In this document: one piece after another, positions 46,887-56,999 of the stretch | Layout: every line of letters starts with the position of its first letter | Position numbering within the stretch: position 1 is the stretch's first letter | Assembly (NCBI RefSeq): GCF_009905375.1 | Contig: NC_133653.1 | Span: 55,562,996 to 55,626,995 of the forward strand | Length of the DNA: 64,000 bases | From: Apium graveolens | Taxonomy: Eukaryota > Streptophyta > Magnoliopsida > Apiales > Apiaceae | Reading direction: 5' to 3' | Made by a program: the position numbers and the translations under genes | The notes under the pieces: model-generated | The model's input: only the letters and a program-made list of their open reading frames with translations | Databases searched by the model: none | What the model was told of the DNA's origin: nothing

Positions 46887-47992
46887 ACATGAAAATATTT
46901 CAGATTTGGCTTCTTTTTCTTCACCATCTCATATGGTGTCTTTCCATGCTTGTTAATGAGTGTTGCATTTTGAGTAAAACAAGCAGTCTGCACAGCTTCA
47001 GCCCAGAAATAGGTTGGAAGCTTTGCTTCATCATGCATAGTTCGTGCAGCTTCACTAAGAGTTCTATTCTTTCTTTCAACAACTCCATTTTACTGTGGAG
47101 TTCCAGGAGCAGAAAATTCCTGCTTAATTCTATGGTCTTAGCAGAACTCTTCCATGATCAAATTCTTGAACTCAGTGTCATTATCACTTCTTATTATCTT
47201 TACATAATCTTTGACCAATTTATCCAGTTGCTTCACATGATCAATCAAGATAGATGGAGTTTCACTTTTAATGTGCAAGAAATACACCCATGTGTATCTG
47301 GTGAACGCATCCACTATGACCATAGCATATTTCTTCTTTACAATAGACATGACATTCACTGGACCAAATAGATCAACATGTAGTAGGTGATAAGGCTCAA
47401 GAATTGATGATTCATTCTTGCTCCTGAATGAAGATTTCCTTTGTTTAGCCTTCTGACAAGAATCACAAAGGCCATCGGGAGCAAATACTGACTTTGGTAG
47501 TCCTCTCACAAGATCTTTCTTGACTAATTCATTTATATTGTTGAAATTTAAATGAGAGAGTTTCTTGTGCCAGTTCCAGCTTTCTTCAATTGATGTTCTA
47601 CTAATCAGACAGACTGCGAAACCATCAGTACTTGTTGAAAGCTTGGCTTCATAAATGTTACCACGCCTGTATCCTTTCAGAACAACTTTGCCTGTAGATT
47701 TACTTACAACTTCACAGTGTTCTTCAAAGAAATCCACATGATAACCTCTGTCACAGATTTGACTAACACTCAGCAGATTGTGTTTAAGTCCTGAGACTAG
47801 AACTACTTCTTTAATTATGACATTCCCAAGATTGATATTGCCATATTCCAACGTTTTTCCAATGTTGCCATCTCCATAAGAAACACTTGGGCCAGCCTTC
47901 TCTACAAAGTCTGATAGCATGGCTTTATTTCCAGTCATATGTCTTGAACATCCAATGTCCAGAACTAGGATGTTTTTCCTGTTGCCCTGCAA
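46882..47992 (-). pseudogene. Copia-A protease and integrase, main part
   Basis: Begins with the copia protease motif, here LDIGCSRHMTG where DSG is usual, so the catalytic signature is altered. Integrase follows: HHCC finger (WNWHKKLSHLNFNNI, then CDSCQKAK), core with HVDLFGPV (first Asp), RSDNDTEFKN (second Asp, with Gly changed to Asp beside it) and GVVERKNRTL (Glu) beyond two in-frame TAA stops at about 47136 and 47092. It ends at 46882 where Tekay-1 entered; the rest is at 22954-23167. Between this and gag the frame has TAG and TGA stops near 48005 and 47995. Confidence 0.88.
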
Positions 47993-48004
47993 TCACAAAG
48001 ACCA

Positions 48005-50344
48005 CTAATGATTAGTTTTAAGGACCCAGACTTGCTTGGATCCTTTGGCCCTATTAAGTTTGTTAACATTTGCAGCGGATTTAGCATCAGAGTTTATGTT
48101 AACATTTTTCTTATCAGAATTTACACTATCAGACTTTGAATCAGAATTTACACTAGAAGGAACAATGCTAACTTTCTTTAAAGAAGGTTTTATTTGATAA
48201 TAATCATAGTACAGACTATGATATTCCTTACAAGTATAAATGGAATGCCATAAACTACCACAATGAAAATAAGGACTTTGTGGCTTATATCTAACAGACT
48301 GACTCTTAACTCCTGACTTTGAAGGTAAGGAGTTTATGTTCTTATTCTTCCTGCAAAAAGAAGCCAGATGGTTAGAACTTCCACAGTTATGACACGTTTT
48401 TCTAGGAGCATCAGGAACAGGCTTATAATCAATGCTTTTATTCACACCTTCCTTTCCATTCCTATTTTTCCTAGGTGATTTTACCTTGTTTGTATTCTTA
48501 ACATCTTTCAGCTTATGCTTAAGCTGCTTCTTTGTCATTAGGCCTACGTTTACTTCAGTTGTCTTTTCCTGTTTTAGATTGTCAGAAGTTAATTCCTTTT
48601 TAACTTCTGATTTCTCAGTATCAGACTTTATAGCTACAAACTTAACAGGTTTTAACTTTGGCTTTTGTTTAACAACTATAGGCTTAATATTTACAGTTCC
48701 TTTATCATTCTTATCCTCTCCATAACCTAAGCCCTCTTTCCAGTTTTCACTACTTAACAAATTCTGAGTTGTTCTGCCAGAGTTAGTCCAAGTCCTGATA
48801 ATCTCTCTTTCCTTTTCTAACTCAGCTTTTAGAGATTCATTCATTTTAAGTACTTCATCCCTAACATAGAAAACATCATCTCTATCTTTCTGAGTTTGAT
48901 GGAACACGACTAACTCTTTTTCTAAATAATCATTCCTCTTTTTACAAGCAAGATTTTCAGAAGTTAATCTTTCACATGATAAAGTTTGGTCTCTATAGCT
49001 AATGAACATGGTTTTAAGATATCTTATCAACTCATTAATATCATCAGTATGAAAGGCATAAGTAGTTTGAGGTACCTTTAACTCAGCAGCTTCAGTACTG
49101 CTTTCAGCATTTGCCATATCAGCATTTGCCATCAAGGCATAGTTCTCCTCACTTTCAGAATCTGAGGTGTTTGTCCAGTTTTTCTTCTTTGTGACAAGAG
49201 CCTTGCCTTTGTCACTCTTCACTTTCTTGTAATCAGGAGATATGTGGCCTTTTTCACCACAGTTGTAGCATTTGGCATTTGTATAATCTCCTCTGTCAGA
49301 CTTTCCTCCTTCGCCTTCAGATTTTCTGAAATTCTTCTTATCAGAACTTGCACCTCTCCTGGAAAACTTCTTTCCCTTCCTGAACTTCTTGTATGCAATC
49401 TTCGTGATTCCTTTCACCATAAGAGCACACAGCTTCATCATCTCTTCATCAGCATCCGTCTCAGGCAAGCTTTAAGATTCTGAGTCATCATCACTATCGA
49501 AACTTGATGACTCAGTATCAGACTTTGTGATGAGCACTTTTCCCTTGCCTTTCCTTGAGGTAGCTGCCTTAGGAGATTCTTCTTCAGCCTTAAGAGCAAC
49601 TGTCCTTGACTTTCCTCCTTTCTTCTTGCTTCTTTGTTCCATCTCAAGTTCATGAGTCTTGAGCATCCCATAAATTTCATCGAGAGTCGTTTCATCAAGA
49701 TTATAGTTGTCTCTTATAGTTGTTGCCTTCAAATCCCAGCTTTCAGGAAGAGCTAACAGGAATTTAAGGTTTGAATCTTCAAGATCATACTCCTTATCAA
49801 CCAGTGACAAATCATTCAAGAGCTTGACAAATCTGTCATATAAATCAGTCAATGACTCATTTGGCTTTGAGTCAAAGTGTTCATACTCTTGAGTGAGTAT
49901 TGTCTTCCTGTTCTTCTTGATCGAATCAGTTCCCTGACATCTTGTTTCCAAGGTATCCCATATCTCCTTTACAGTCTTGCAGTTAATTACCCTATTTGAC
50001 ATTACATTATCAATGGCACTATGCAGTAAGTGTCGTACCTTCGCATCCTTAGCAATTGAAGCGATATCTTCAGCAGTGTAATCACTCTTATCCTTTGGTA
50101 CAGACTTTGTTGCTTCACCTGCAACTGCAACAACGAGTTTTGTTGGATTGTGAGGTCCTTCCTTGATTTTGTCAAGATATTCTGGATCTGTAGCTTCCAG
50201 AAATATAGTCATCCTCACCTTCCATATAGGATATTCAGACGGTTTCAATATGGGAACTCTAATAGCCTCATATCGACTATGGATTTGTGTCTTTGGTGGT
50301 TCTTCAGTTTTGGTGGGCTTGGTTGGAGTTTCTGCTTCAGACAT
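48005..50344 (-). pseudogene. Copia-A gag
   Basis: Starts at the ATG at 50344 (MSEAETPTKPTK). The capsid-like N-terminal domain has SEYPIWKVRMTIFLEATDPE, IWDTLETRCQGTD and ILTQEYEHFDSKPNESLTDL. A TAA at 49472 interrupts the frame, which continues from about 49468 as a long, charged, coiled-coil-rich part. Three zinc-knuckle sites follow: CYNCGEKGHISPDY with its last Cys changed to Tyr, an intact CHNCGSSNHLASFC, and a third (HCGSLWHSIYTC) lacking its first Cys. It ends KQVWVLKTNH with a TAG at 48005. At about 780 codons it is long for copia gag, as in Sirevirus-type elements. Confidence 0.88.
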
Positions 50345-50386
50345 GATTGTTTTTGGATCTTAAACTGTTTGTGTGTTAACAGATAG

Positions 50387-50398
50387 GCTCTGATACCA
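50387..50398 (-). promoter_or_regulatory. Copia-A primer binding site (tRNA-iMet)
   Basis: Minus strand TGGTATCAGAGC, two bases inside the right LTR. Confidence 0.9.
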
Positions 50399-50400
50399 CT

Positions 50401-51006
50401 TGTTAGGTCACACACACTGTAGAAGGGGGTGAATACAGTGTATAGCACAATCAAATCGAATTCTAATAACACAAGTAACAGAAAACATACTTTATTCAAA
50501 GCAATAAACTCGGTTACAGTATGAAACTGTCCTCTCTCAGTGATGAACAAATATCACGAGAGCTGCTGGGGTTACAATGAATAATATTCTCGATAATGAT
50601 AACACTTATAGTGTAAACCCTATATCTGTGTTTATATACTACACAGTTACAAGATAATCACTAATTGATATGGAATATAATTCTGCTTCCTAAAATATAT
50701 CAATCAGATATCTTTTCTTCCAAGTATTCTATTCTTCATAGAATTCCTTCTTCATGCATATCTCTTCTTATGTTTGTCTTGATCTTCTTTTCCTTTCAAT
50801 CAGCCGCCTTCCTTATCTGAACGTTTCCTTTAAGTCCTGATATTATCTTCTGATAAATATCTCCTGAACCTTAAGTACTGATAACTTAAGTTCTGACTTC
50901 AGTATAAGTGCTGATTTCAGTTAAGTACTGATTTATCCTGTTTAAGTAAGATATAAAAACTAAACATAAATCATATTAGTCATGACATTATCAAATATAT
51001 CTAACA
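50401..51006 (-). repeat. Copia-A right LTR (5' LTR in sense)
   Basis: 606 bp, TGTTAGGTCACACAC to ATATCTAACA, same length as the left copy. Minus-strand TATA box at 50629-50640 and clustered AAGTNCTGAT words at 50830-50940. Confidence 0.92.
50629..50640 (-). promoter_or_regulatory. Copia-A LTR TATA box, promoter copy
   Basis: Minus strand reads GTATATAAACAC. In sense orientation this LTR drives the element. Confidence 0.55.
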
Positions 51007-51011
51007 GTCTT
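51007..51011. repeat. target site duplication GTCTT, right copy
   Basis: Follows the Copia-A right LTR and matches 13979-13983. Confidence 0.9.
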
Positions 51012-52614
51012 TTATGCCAGTTCCAGCTGTCTTCCTCAGATGCTCTACTCAATAGATAAACTTCTGAATTATCAGTACTTAGACTTGCTTGGATCCTTTG
51101 GCCTTTTTATGTTTGTTAACATATGTAGCAGAAGACTTTTTATCAGAGTTTATGTTAACATCCTTACTATCAGTATTTATACATGCAGAAACAGATTTTG
51201 CTTCAGTTAAAGAGGGTTTCAGTTTATAATAATCATAATACAAACTGTGATACTCTTTAAATGTATAAATAGAATGCCAACGACTACCACAATGAAAACA
51301 AGGACTCTATGGTTTATATCTAACTGTTCTACTCCTAAACTCTGATTTAGAAGGAACATCATTTATCTCTTTATTCTTCCTGCAAGAATTAGAAAAATGA
51401 TTATTGTTACCACAGTTTGAACAGGTCTTTCTAGGTGCATTAAGAGGAGTTACAAAATTTCCATTCTCATTAACACCTACCTCGCCATTCCTATTTTTTC
51501 CTAGACCATTTTCTTTTTTCTTTCATGTGTAAGTCCTTCAGCTTTTGCTTAAGCTGTTTCTGAGTCATTGAACCAATATTTACTGATTTTGTGTGAACTT
51601 GTTCACTCTTATCAGTAATTAAGTTTGATCTAGGTGCTGAGGTTGTACCTTCCTCATGAATTGACTTAACAGTATTAGCACTTGGATGAAACTTAACGGT
51701 CTTTATTTGAACCTTGTTCAGTTTGACCTTGCTATCAGTTTTTATTGGTTCAATTATATCAGTTTCTTTTCCATTTTTCTTATCAGAATTAGATCTAGCA
51801 GAACATCCTAATCCTGATCCCCAATAGCCATTCTCTAAAATTTCCTGAGTTGACTTTCCTGAGTTAGTCCAAAGTTTAATAACTTCTATTTCTTTTTCTA
51901 GCTCCTTTTCTAGATACTCATGTTTTTCTAACAATTTTTCTTTAACATAAACAACATTATCTCTTTCTTTTTGAATTTCTAGCATGGAAAGCAACTCAAT
52001 TTCTAGGTGATCATTCCTTTTCTTTAACTCGGAGTTTTCACTCTTGATTTTATTATTTTCCAAGGTTTGATCCCTATAACTAACATGCAGAGACTTAAGA
52101 AATAATCTTAATTTATAGATATCATCAGTATCAAAAGCAAGAGTAGTCTGAGATACCTTTAATTCAACATTGTTAGCCTCAACATCAGCATTTTCCATGA
52201 GAGCATAATTGATCCCATCATCAGAATCTGATGAATCATCCCAGTTTCTCTTCCTTGAGATCAAGGCTTGTTTCTTCTCAGCTCTGGGTTTTCTGCAGTC
52301 AGCTGCAAAGTGTCCAATTCCATCACAGTTGTAACATCTCTCTTTTGACTTGTCAAGTTTTCCAGATCTAGATTCCGTCCAATTAGTATTTCTTCTATTG
52401 TTCCTCTTATCAGAGTTTGAGGAACTGGAACCTTTTCTTGAAAATCTTCTCCCTTTCTTGAAGTTTTTGTACAACATCTTCTTGAAGCTTTTAACCAGTT
52501 AGGCAACCATTTGATCCATGTCTTCATTGTTGTTATGATCACTGTCAGTATTCGATTCATTATTAGTATTTGAGTCATCATCAGAATTTGATGATTCAGT
52601 ATCTGACTTTGCAA
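51012..52614 (-). pseudogene. Copia-B gag C-terminal part and integrase start
   Basis: From 52614 the gag continues in a shifted frame (MIAKSDTESSNSDDD), meets a stop near 52500, then runs open at 51491-52477 with an intact zinc knuckle CYNCDGIGHFAADC and a long charged coiled-coil region. Past 51491 the frame is broken again, but a second intact knuckle (CSNCGNNNHFSNSC, about 51380-51425) and a third lacking its last Cys are readable. At about 51082 the KGSKQV end of gag joins directly to SRASEEDSWNWHK of the integrase finger. The protease and integrase head found in Copia-A at about 47634-48028 are absent, a deletion of about 395 bp by comparison. Confidence 0.82.
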
Positions 52615-53367
52615 TCATGGCTTTCCCTTTGGAGTAGCTTTTCCCCTAGCTTTCTCATTTAGCTTTTCTTCAACCTTGAGTGCAACTGGTCTAGATTTAG
52701 ATCCTTTCCTCTTGCTTCTTTGCTCCATCTCTAGTTCATGAGTTTTCAGATATCTATAGATCTCATCTAGAGGTGTGTTATCTAGTTGATAGTTATCCCT
52801 TATTGATGTGACTTTAAAGTCCCACTTTTTAGGGAGAGCAAGTGGGAACTTCAAGTTTGAGCCCTCCAAATCATATTCTTTGTTGACAAGGGATAAGTTA
52901 TTCAATAACTTCTGAAATCTGTCATAGATCTCAGTTAAGGACTCATTGTCCCTTGAGTCAAAGTGCTCATATTCTTGAGTAATTATAGTCATCCTGATCT
53001 TCTTGATAGTAGTTGTACCTTGACACTTTACTTCTAAAACATCCCATATCTCTTTTGTTGTCTTACATCCAATGACTCTATTAGACATAACACTATCAAG
53101 ACTGATGTGTAGAATGTGTCTGACCTTAGCATCCTTCATGATAGATGAGAGATCTTCAGGAGAATAGTCCTTCTTGTCTTTGTCTATCATCTTCTCTGGT
53201 TCTCCTGCAAGCGAAACGACTACCTTCATTGGTCTATGAGGACCATCATAGATCCTGTTTAGATATTTAGGATATATGGCTTCCAAACACATGGACATCC
53301 TAACTTTCCAGATTGGATATTCATGTATCTTCAGGATAGGCACCTTGATTGCTTCATACCTACTCAT
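52615..53367 (-). pseudogene. Copia-B gag N-terminal part
   Basis: 250 codons similar throughout to Copia-A gag: HEYPIWKVRMSMCLEAIYPK, IWDVLEVKCQGTTTIKK, ITQEYEHFDSRDNESLTEIY and LKTHELEMEQRSKRKGSKSR. The ORF opens at MSRYEAIKVPIL; Copia-A has about 22 extra residues before this, so the true start was probably upstream. A one-base frame change in the run near 52620 ends it in a TGA. Copia gag of this type binds element RNA and forms the virus-like particle. Confidence 0.85.
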
Positions 53368-53485
53368 GTTGCTACTTATCTGTGATGTGGCTGGGGTTGG
53401 TGGTTTCAGATTCTGTGTTTCTTCTTCTTTGTCTCCTATTGTAGATTGATTTTCAGATCTTAAACTGTTTGTATGTTAACAACAA
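53368..53485 (-). other. Copia-B leader between primer site and gag
   Basis: Short leader, similar in position and partly in sequence (TAAACTGTTTGT on plus) to 50345-50386 of Copia-A. Confidence 0.6.
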
Positions 53486-53497
53486 GCTCTGATACCA
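53486..53497 (-). promoter_or_regulatory. Copia-B primer binding site (tRNA-iMet)
   Basis: Minus strand TGGTATCAGAGC, two bases from the LTR. Confidence 0.9.
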
Positions 53498-53712
53498 ATT
53501 GTTAGGCCCTTAATCAATTGTATAGGGGGGTGAATACAGTTGATACAATCTATTCAACAAAGTTTCAACAGAATCAACAATTTTTATATTAACTGATAAA
53601 AATTTATTACAAACATACTCTCTCGAAAGGATGAACAATTATCATTTAGAGTTGCTAGGTTATGCGAAAGATATAACAGTGCACAATGTATATGGCATGA
53701 ACCTAATATGTG

Positions 53713-53724
53713 CTTTATATAGAG
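53713..53724 (-). promoter_or_regulatory. Copia-B LTR TATA box
   Basis: Minus strand CTCTATATAAAG. Confidence 0.6.
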
Positions 53725-53870
53725 GACAACTACACAATGTATAAGGAATCCTATTTTATCAAAAACAAGGAAACCTATACAATGCTTCTGAGATAAAGTC
53801 CTTCACCGCCTTGAGTCCCTATTTCCTTTTCCTTATCAAAGATCAATTGATGTGACAAATACTAATTACA

Positions 53871-53950
53871 TCATCCGTTGACATCATCATCCGTCGATAT
53901 CATTATCCGTCGATATCATCATCCATTGATGTCATCATCATCCATTGATA
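53871..53950 (-). repeat. short tandem repeats in Copia-B LTR U3
   Basis: Five units of about 16 bp close to TCATCCGTCGATATCA on the plus strand. The minus-strand core CGACGGATGATGAT matches the repeat word in the Copia-C LTR. Confidence 0.75.
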
Positions 53951-54149
53951 TAAGCTCTGATGTGAACTTCTGATAGTTTCTACTTGATATCATCAATTGT
54001 TCCTAACAGAAGATCCTACTCATACATCAAGTTCTATTCCTGATCATGTGGAAAAGATGACAAATTTGGGGTGAAACCTAGCAGTAGCTCTAGTCCTAGG
54101 AAGTAGAGGAACCGAGGAGAAGTAAGCATGCAAAGGTAGTTAAGGATTT

Positions 54150-55790
54150 TGGTGGTGATTTTATTACTTACAGTGTCGAGGATGAACCTTTAAATTTACG
54201 ACAGGTTATGGATTCTTCGGAGTCAAGGCATTGGAAGGGCATTGCAAAGAGTAAAATTGACTCTATTATTTTTAATGGAACATGGAGTTGGGTGATCTCC
54301 CTCCTGGGTGTTCTACTATCGGGTGCAAGTGGTTCTTTAAAAGGAAGTTAAACCCTGACAGCTCAATTGATAAGTACAAAGCTAGACTGGTAGCTAAGGG
54401 TTTTAAGCAAAAAGAAGGAATTCATTACTTTGATACATACTCTCCGGTTGTAAGGATGGTAACAATCTGAATGCTTATAGCATTGGCTTTCGTCCATGGT
54501 CTTATCATCCAACAGATGGATGTAAAGACAGCTTTTCTTCATGGTGTACTTGAAGAGAGATTTATATGGATCAGCCTGAGGGATTTATTGCATCTGGAAA
54601 TGAAAGGAAAGTAAAGTTGATCAAGTCCATCTATGGATTAAAACAAGCTCACAGGGATTGACATAAAAAGTTTGATGAAACTGTATTGCCTTTCAATTAT
54701 ATGATTAATGAAACTGGCAAGTGTGTCTACACCATAGTTAAAGGTAGCGAGTGTGTCATCTTATTCCTATATGTCGATTACATCTTATTGTTTGGAACCA
54801 ATATTAAGATTATTAAAGAGACAAAAGCTTTCTTAAAAAGGCACTTTGAAATAAAGGATATTGGTGAAGCTATTGTGATTCTTGGAATCAAACTGATTCA
54901 ATCGACTAAGGGAATAACCTTACACAATCTCATTATATAGAGAAATCTATACTTGAGAAATATGGTTATTCATAGTGTAGAATAGCTAGTATACCCTATG
55001 ATCCTAAAGTTGCCCTTTTCAAGAATACTTCAGGAGTACATGTGTCTCAATTAAGGTATTCTCAGATTATTGGGAGCTTATAGTATCTTCCTAACTGTAC
55101 TAGACCACATATTTCATATACTATATCTAAGTTGGCTAGATATACAAGCTGTCCAAAAAAACTTATTGGGATGCTCTTGATAGAGTACTTAGATATCTAA
55201 AAGGCACAATGTACCTTAATTTACACTATAGGAGATTTCCTGGTGTACTTAAAGGGTATAGTGATGCAAGTTGGATAGCTAAGAAGTCTGGTTCTAATGG
55301 AATGATTGGATATGTGTTCACCTTGGCAGGTGCAACAATATCCTCGAAGTCAATCAGACAGACTATAGTAACTCGGTCTACATTTAAAGCTAAGTTGTGT
55401 GCACTTGATGCCACGGGGACGGAGGCTGAATTATTACACGAACTTATGTCTATGATACCTATAGTAAGTAGACCACTTCCTACTATTGCTATCCATTGTG
55501 ATGGTCGAACAACTATTGACAATATTAGCAGTAAAAAGCTTAATGCTAAAATAAAAAGACATGTCCAAGTTAGACTCAAGTCTATAAGGGGTTTAGTGTC
55601 TGATAGGATTATGACTATAGCGTTCATAGGAACTCAGAATAACATAGCTGATCCTCTGACTAAAGGACTGGAACATGCAGTGGTCCTCAAGTCAAGGTTG
55701 GGGATGGGACTGTCAACCCATCATAATCATCAACAGTGGGAACCCAATACACATGAGAGGAGATCCCTCAAAGTGTATTCAATGTGGTAA
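54150..55790 (+). pseudogene. Copia-D reverse transcriptase-RNase H
   Basis: Pieces in changing frames: VMDSSESRHWKGIAKSKIDS near 54210; 54282-54470 with GCKWFFKRKLNPDSSIDKYK; MDVKTAFLHGVLEER near 54515; 54686-54940 with the RT box reading YVDY instead of YVDD, a loss of a catalytic Asp; and 55209-55790, the RNase H, with KGYSDASWIAKKSGSNG, STFKAKLCALDATGTEAELL and IAIHCDGRTTIDNISSKKLN. At least six stops and several frameshifts occur, notably at 54470, 54560-54680 and 54940-55200. It is the most decayed pol here, consistent with being the oldest layer. Confidence 0.85.
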
Positions 55791-56268
55791 TAACAAGCTG
55801 TAAGGATGAATTGGTAGTACCTTTGCTACATAGATGATACTATTGTATCTGAGTCTATCCCCTGTAAACCTAGAAGGTACTGATACTGCTAGAAAAGCAA
55901 GAGTGTTAAATTCTGAATGGGATCAAGTCATTCGAAGAGATAGAAGCAGTATATATTTGGAGATGCCCAGCTAAGTGAATGTAATTGTGTGGTCGCAATT
56001 AGAGGAAAGGGTTAAACCTTGAAGCATTCAATGAACAAGATCGAGACAAGACCATTAATGTCTCAAAGCCGTAGATTAGAACCACAGTCGTTGACTTGTC
56101 GTCATCTATGGAACATGGTTACATGAAACGGATTAAGATTCAAGGTGAAACATTCCATCTGAATTCGGTAGTCATAGAATTAGAGGACTTAGGAGGGTTC
56201 AAACCCGGAAGGGTACCGACTCTGAAAAACAAGTCATGATGAGAGACTTGAACGCATTTTTGTATGGA
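55791..56268 (+). other. Copia-D 3' untranslated region
   Basis: About 480 bp between the RNase H stop and the polypurine tract with no ORF. Confidence 0.6.
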
Positions 56269-56280
56269 TTTGTGGGGGAT
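56269..56280 (+). promoter_or_regulatory. Copia-D polypurine tract
   Basis: TTTGTGGGGGAT abuts the LTR start TGTTAGG at 56281. Confidence 0.8.
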
Positions 56281-56603
56281 TGTTAGGAAAATGGAATTTT
56301 AGATCATAAGTTATATTATGTTCTTGATGTTGATTAAAAAATCTAATGATTGGAAGTTGTTCCTTGATATGGGAACTTATACTTTCATGTATGGGTTCAA
56401 GATTTTTTCTTAATGAAATCCATAGAGAAATTGAGTTAAAGTGGGGAACCTGAGAGAGTTATGAGATTCGTTTAATAATTAATTTAAATTAATTATTGAT
56501 TTAATATTGTTCTAACTGGAAAAATAAGTTTATTAATATGTGGGCTAGACTCGATCAGGCTTGTATGGGCTGAGCTGGTCAACTCTGATTTTATTAAACT
56601 TAT

Positions 56604-56607
<4 letters not shown>

Positions 56608-56637
<30 letters not shown>
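56608..56637. repeat. AT dinucleotide microsatellite
   Basis: Uninterrupted AT repeat of about 15 units. Confidence 0.9.
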
Positions 56638-56641
<4 letters not shown>

Positions 56642-56642
56642 T

Positions 56643-56830
56643 ATTCTGTAACAACTGAGAATTTAATATATATATATATATATTCTGTAAAGGCTGAGAA
56701 TTAAGTATATATATATATATTCTATAAAGGCTGAGAATTAAATATATATTCTGTAACGGCTGAGAATTTAATATATATTCTATAACGGCTGAGAATTAAA
56801 TATTATATTCTGTAACGGCTGAGTTAATAC
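56643..56830 (+). repeat. six-unit minisatellite, ATTCTGTAACGGCTGAG
   Basis: Units start at 56643, 56682, 56719, 56748, 56777 and 56807; the spacing of 29-39 bp varies with the length of an internal AT run. The core CTGTAACGGCTGAGAATTAA is well conserved, and four of six units keep TAAC at the expected place. It lies about 40 bp upstream of a TATA box, so it may act as a U3 enhancer array. Confidence 0.85.
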
Positions 56831-56868
56831 AATATTTAAGTCTGTCGGTTATCCTTTTATTTCTTGTA

Positions 56869-56877
56869 CTATAAATA
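56869..56877 (+). promoter_or_regulatory. TATA box
   Basis: CTATAAATA, a close match to the plant consensus, followed by an A-rich pyrimidine-flanked leader. Promoter of either the Copia-D LTR or the Tekay-3 LTR. Confidence 0.6.
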
Positions 56878-56999
56878 CCGAAAGAAAACAGAAGGTGTAT
56901 ATATAGAGAAAAACACATCTCAAAAACTATCTATTTTCTCTTTTCCAAAAACCATACTAAGCACTCCCAAGACTTCACCATCATCAATAACACATCTCA

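Larger units (their letters stand above)
13984..51006 (-). mobile_element. Copia-A, large Sirevirus-like copia element (interrupted)
   Basis: Two 606-bp LTRs (13984-14589 and 50401-51006) and matching GTCTT duplications define the element. Minus-strand order is LTR, primer site, gag, protease, integrase, RT, RNase H, small ORF, downstream ORF, polypurine tract, LTR. Removing Tekay-1 (23168-46881 and one duplication copy) leaves about 13.3 kb, large for copia because about 6.3 kb lies between RNase H and the 3' LTR. All ORFs are broken. The two LTRs show about 8 differences in their first 130 bases, so it is clearly older than Tekay-2. Confidence 0.92.
8186..54008 (-). mobile_element. Copia-B, Sirevirus-like copia element (interrupted)
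   Basis: Minus-strand copia element in two blocks, 51007-54008 (LTR, primer site, gag) and 8186-13983 (integrase, RT, RNase H, small ORF, start of the 3' ORF), separated by Copia-A. Joining the blocks across the Copia-A duplication GTCTT restores the integrase reading order. The right LTR (53500-54008) is present. The left LTR is beyond the window, past the Copia-C insertion. A segment of about 0.4 kb covering the protease is missing near 51082. Beyond 54008 the sequence is Copia-D, so Copia-B probably inserted there, but the duplication cannot be checked. Confidence 0.8.
53500..54008 (-). repeat. Copia-B right LTR (5' LTR in sense)
   Basis: 509 bp with perfect 7-bp inverted ends, TGTTAGG and CCTAACA. 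Minus-strand TATA box CTCTATATAAAG at 53713-53724. Upstream of it in sense orientation is a tandem array of ATCGACGGATGATG-like units (53871-53950), related to the repeats in the Copia-C LTR. Confidence 0.88.
54009..56900 (+). mobile_element. Copia-D, decayed copia element, 3' part
   Basis: Plus-strand copia element from the RT region to at least the start of its 3' LTR (56281). The 5' part would lie to the left of the Copia-B insertion, outside the window. The RT-RNase H wording (for example KYKARLVAKGFKQKEGIHYF and NNIADPLTKGLEHAV) differs from Copia-A/B, so this is another copia lineage, probably Tork-like. The right boundary of its LTR against Tekay-3 is not resolved. Confidence 0.75.
56281..56900 (+). 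repeat. Copia-D 3' LTR, start (end unresolved)
   Basis: Begins TGTTAGGAAAATGG after the polypurine tract. I find no matching CCTAACA end before the Tekay-3 LTR terminus at 60096. The LTR is therefore either truncated by Tekay-3 or ends in a diverged terminus. The interval holds an AT microsatellite, a six-unit minisatellite and a TATA box; which element owns the last two is uncertain. Confidence 0.55.

Noticed and set aside
49472..49474. TAA in Copia-A gag as a programmed stop
   Set aside because: It precedes the zinc knuckles and coiled coil in the same frame, where no copia gag boundary is expected; other clear nonsense changes in this element make mutation simpler.
55226..55627. 133-codon minus-strand ORF
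   Set aside because: Shadow of the Copia-D RNase H on the opposite strand.
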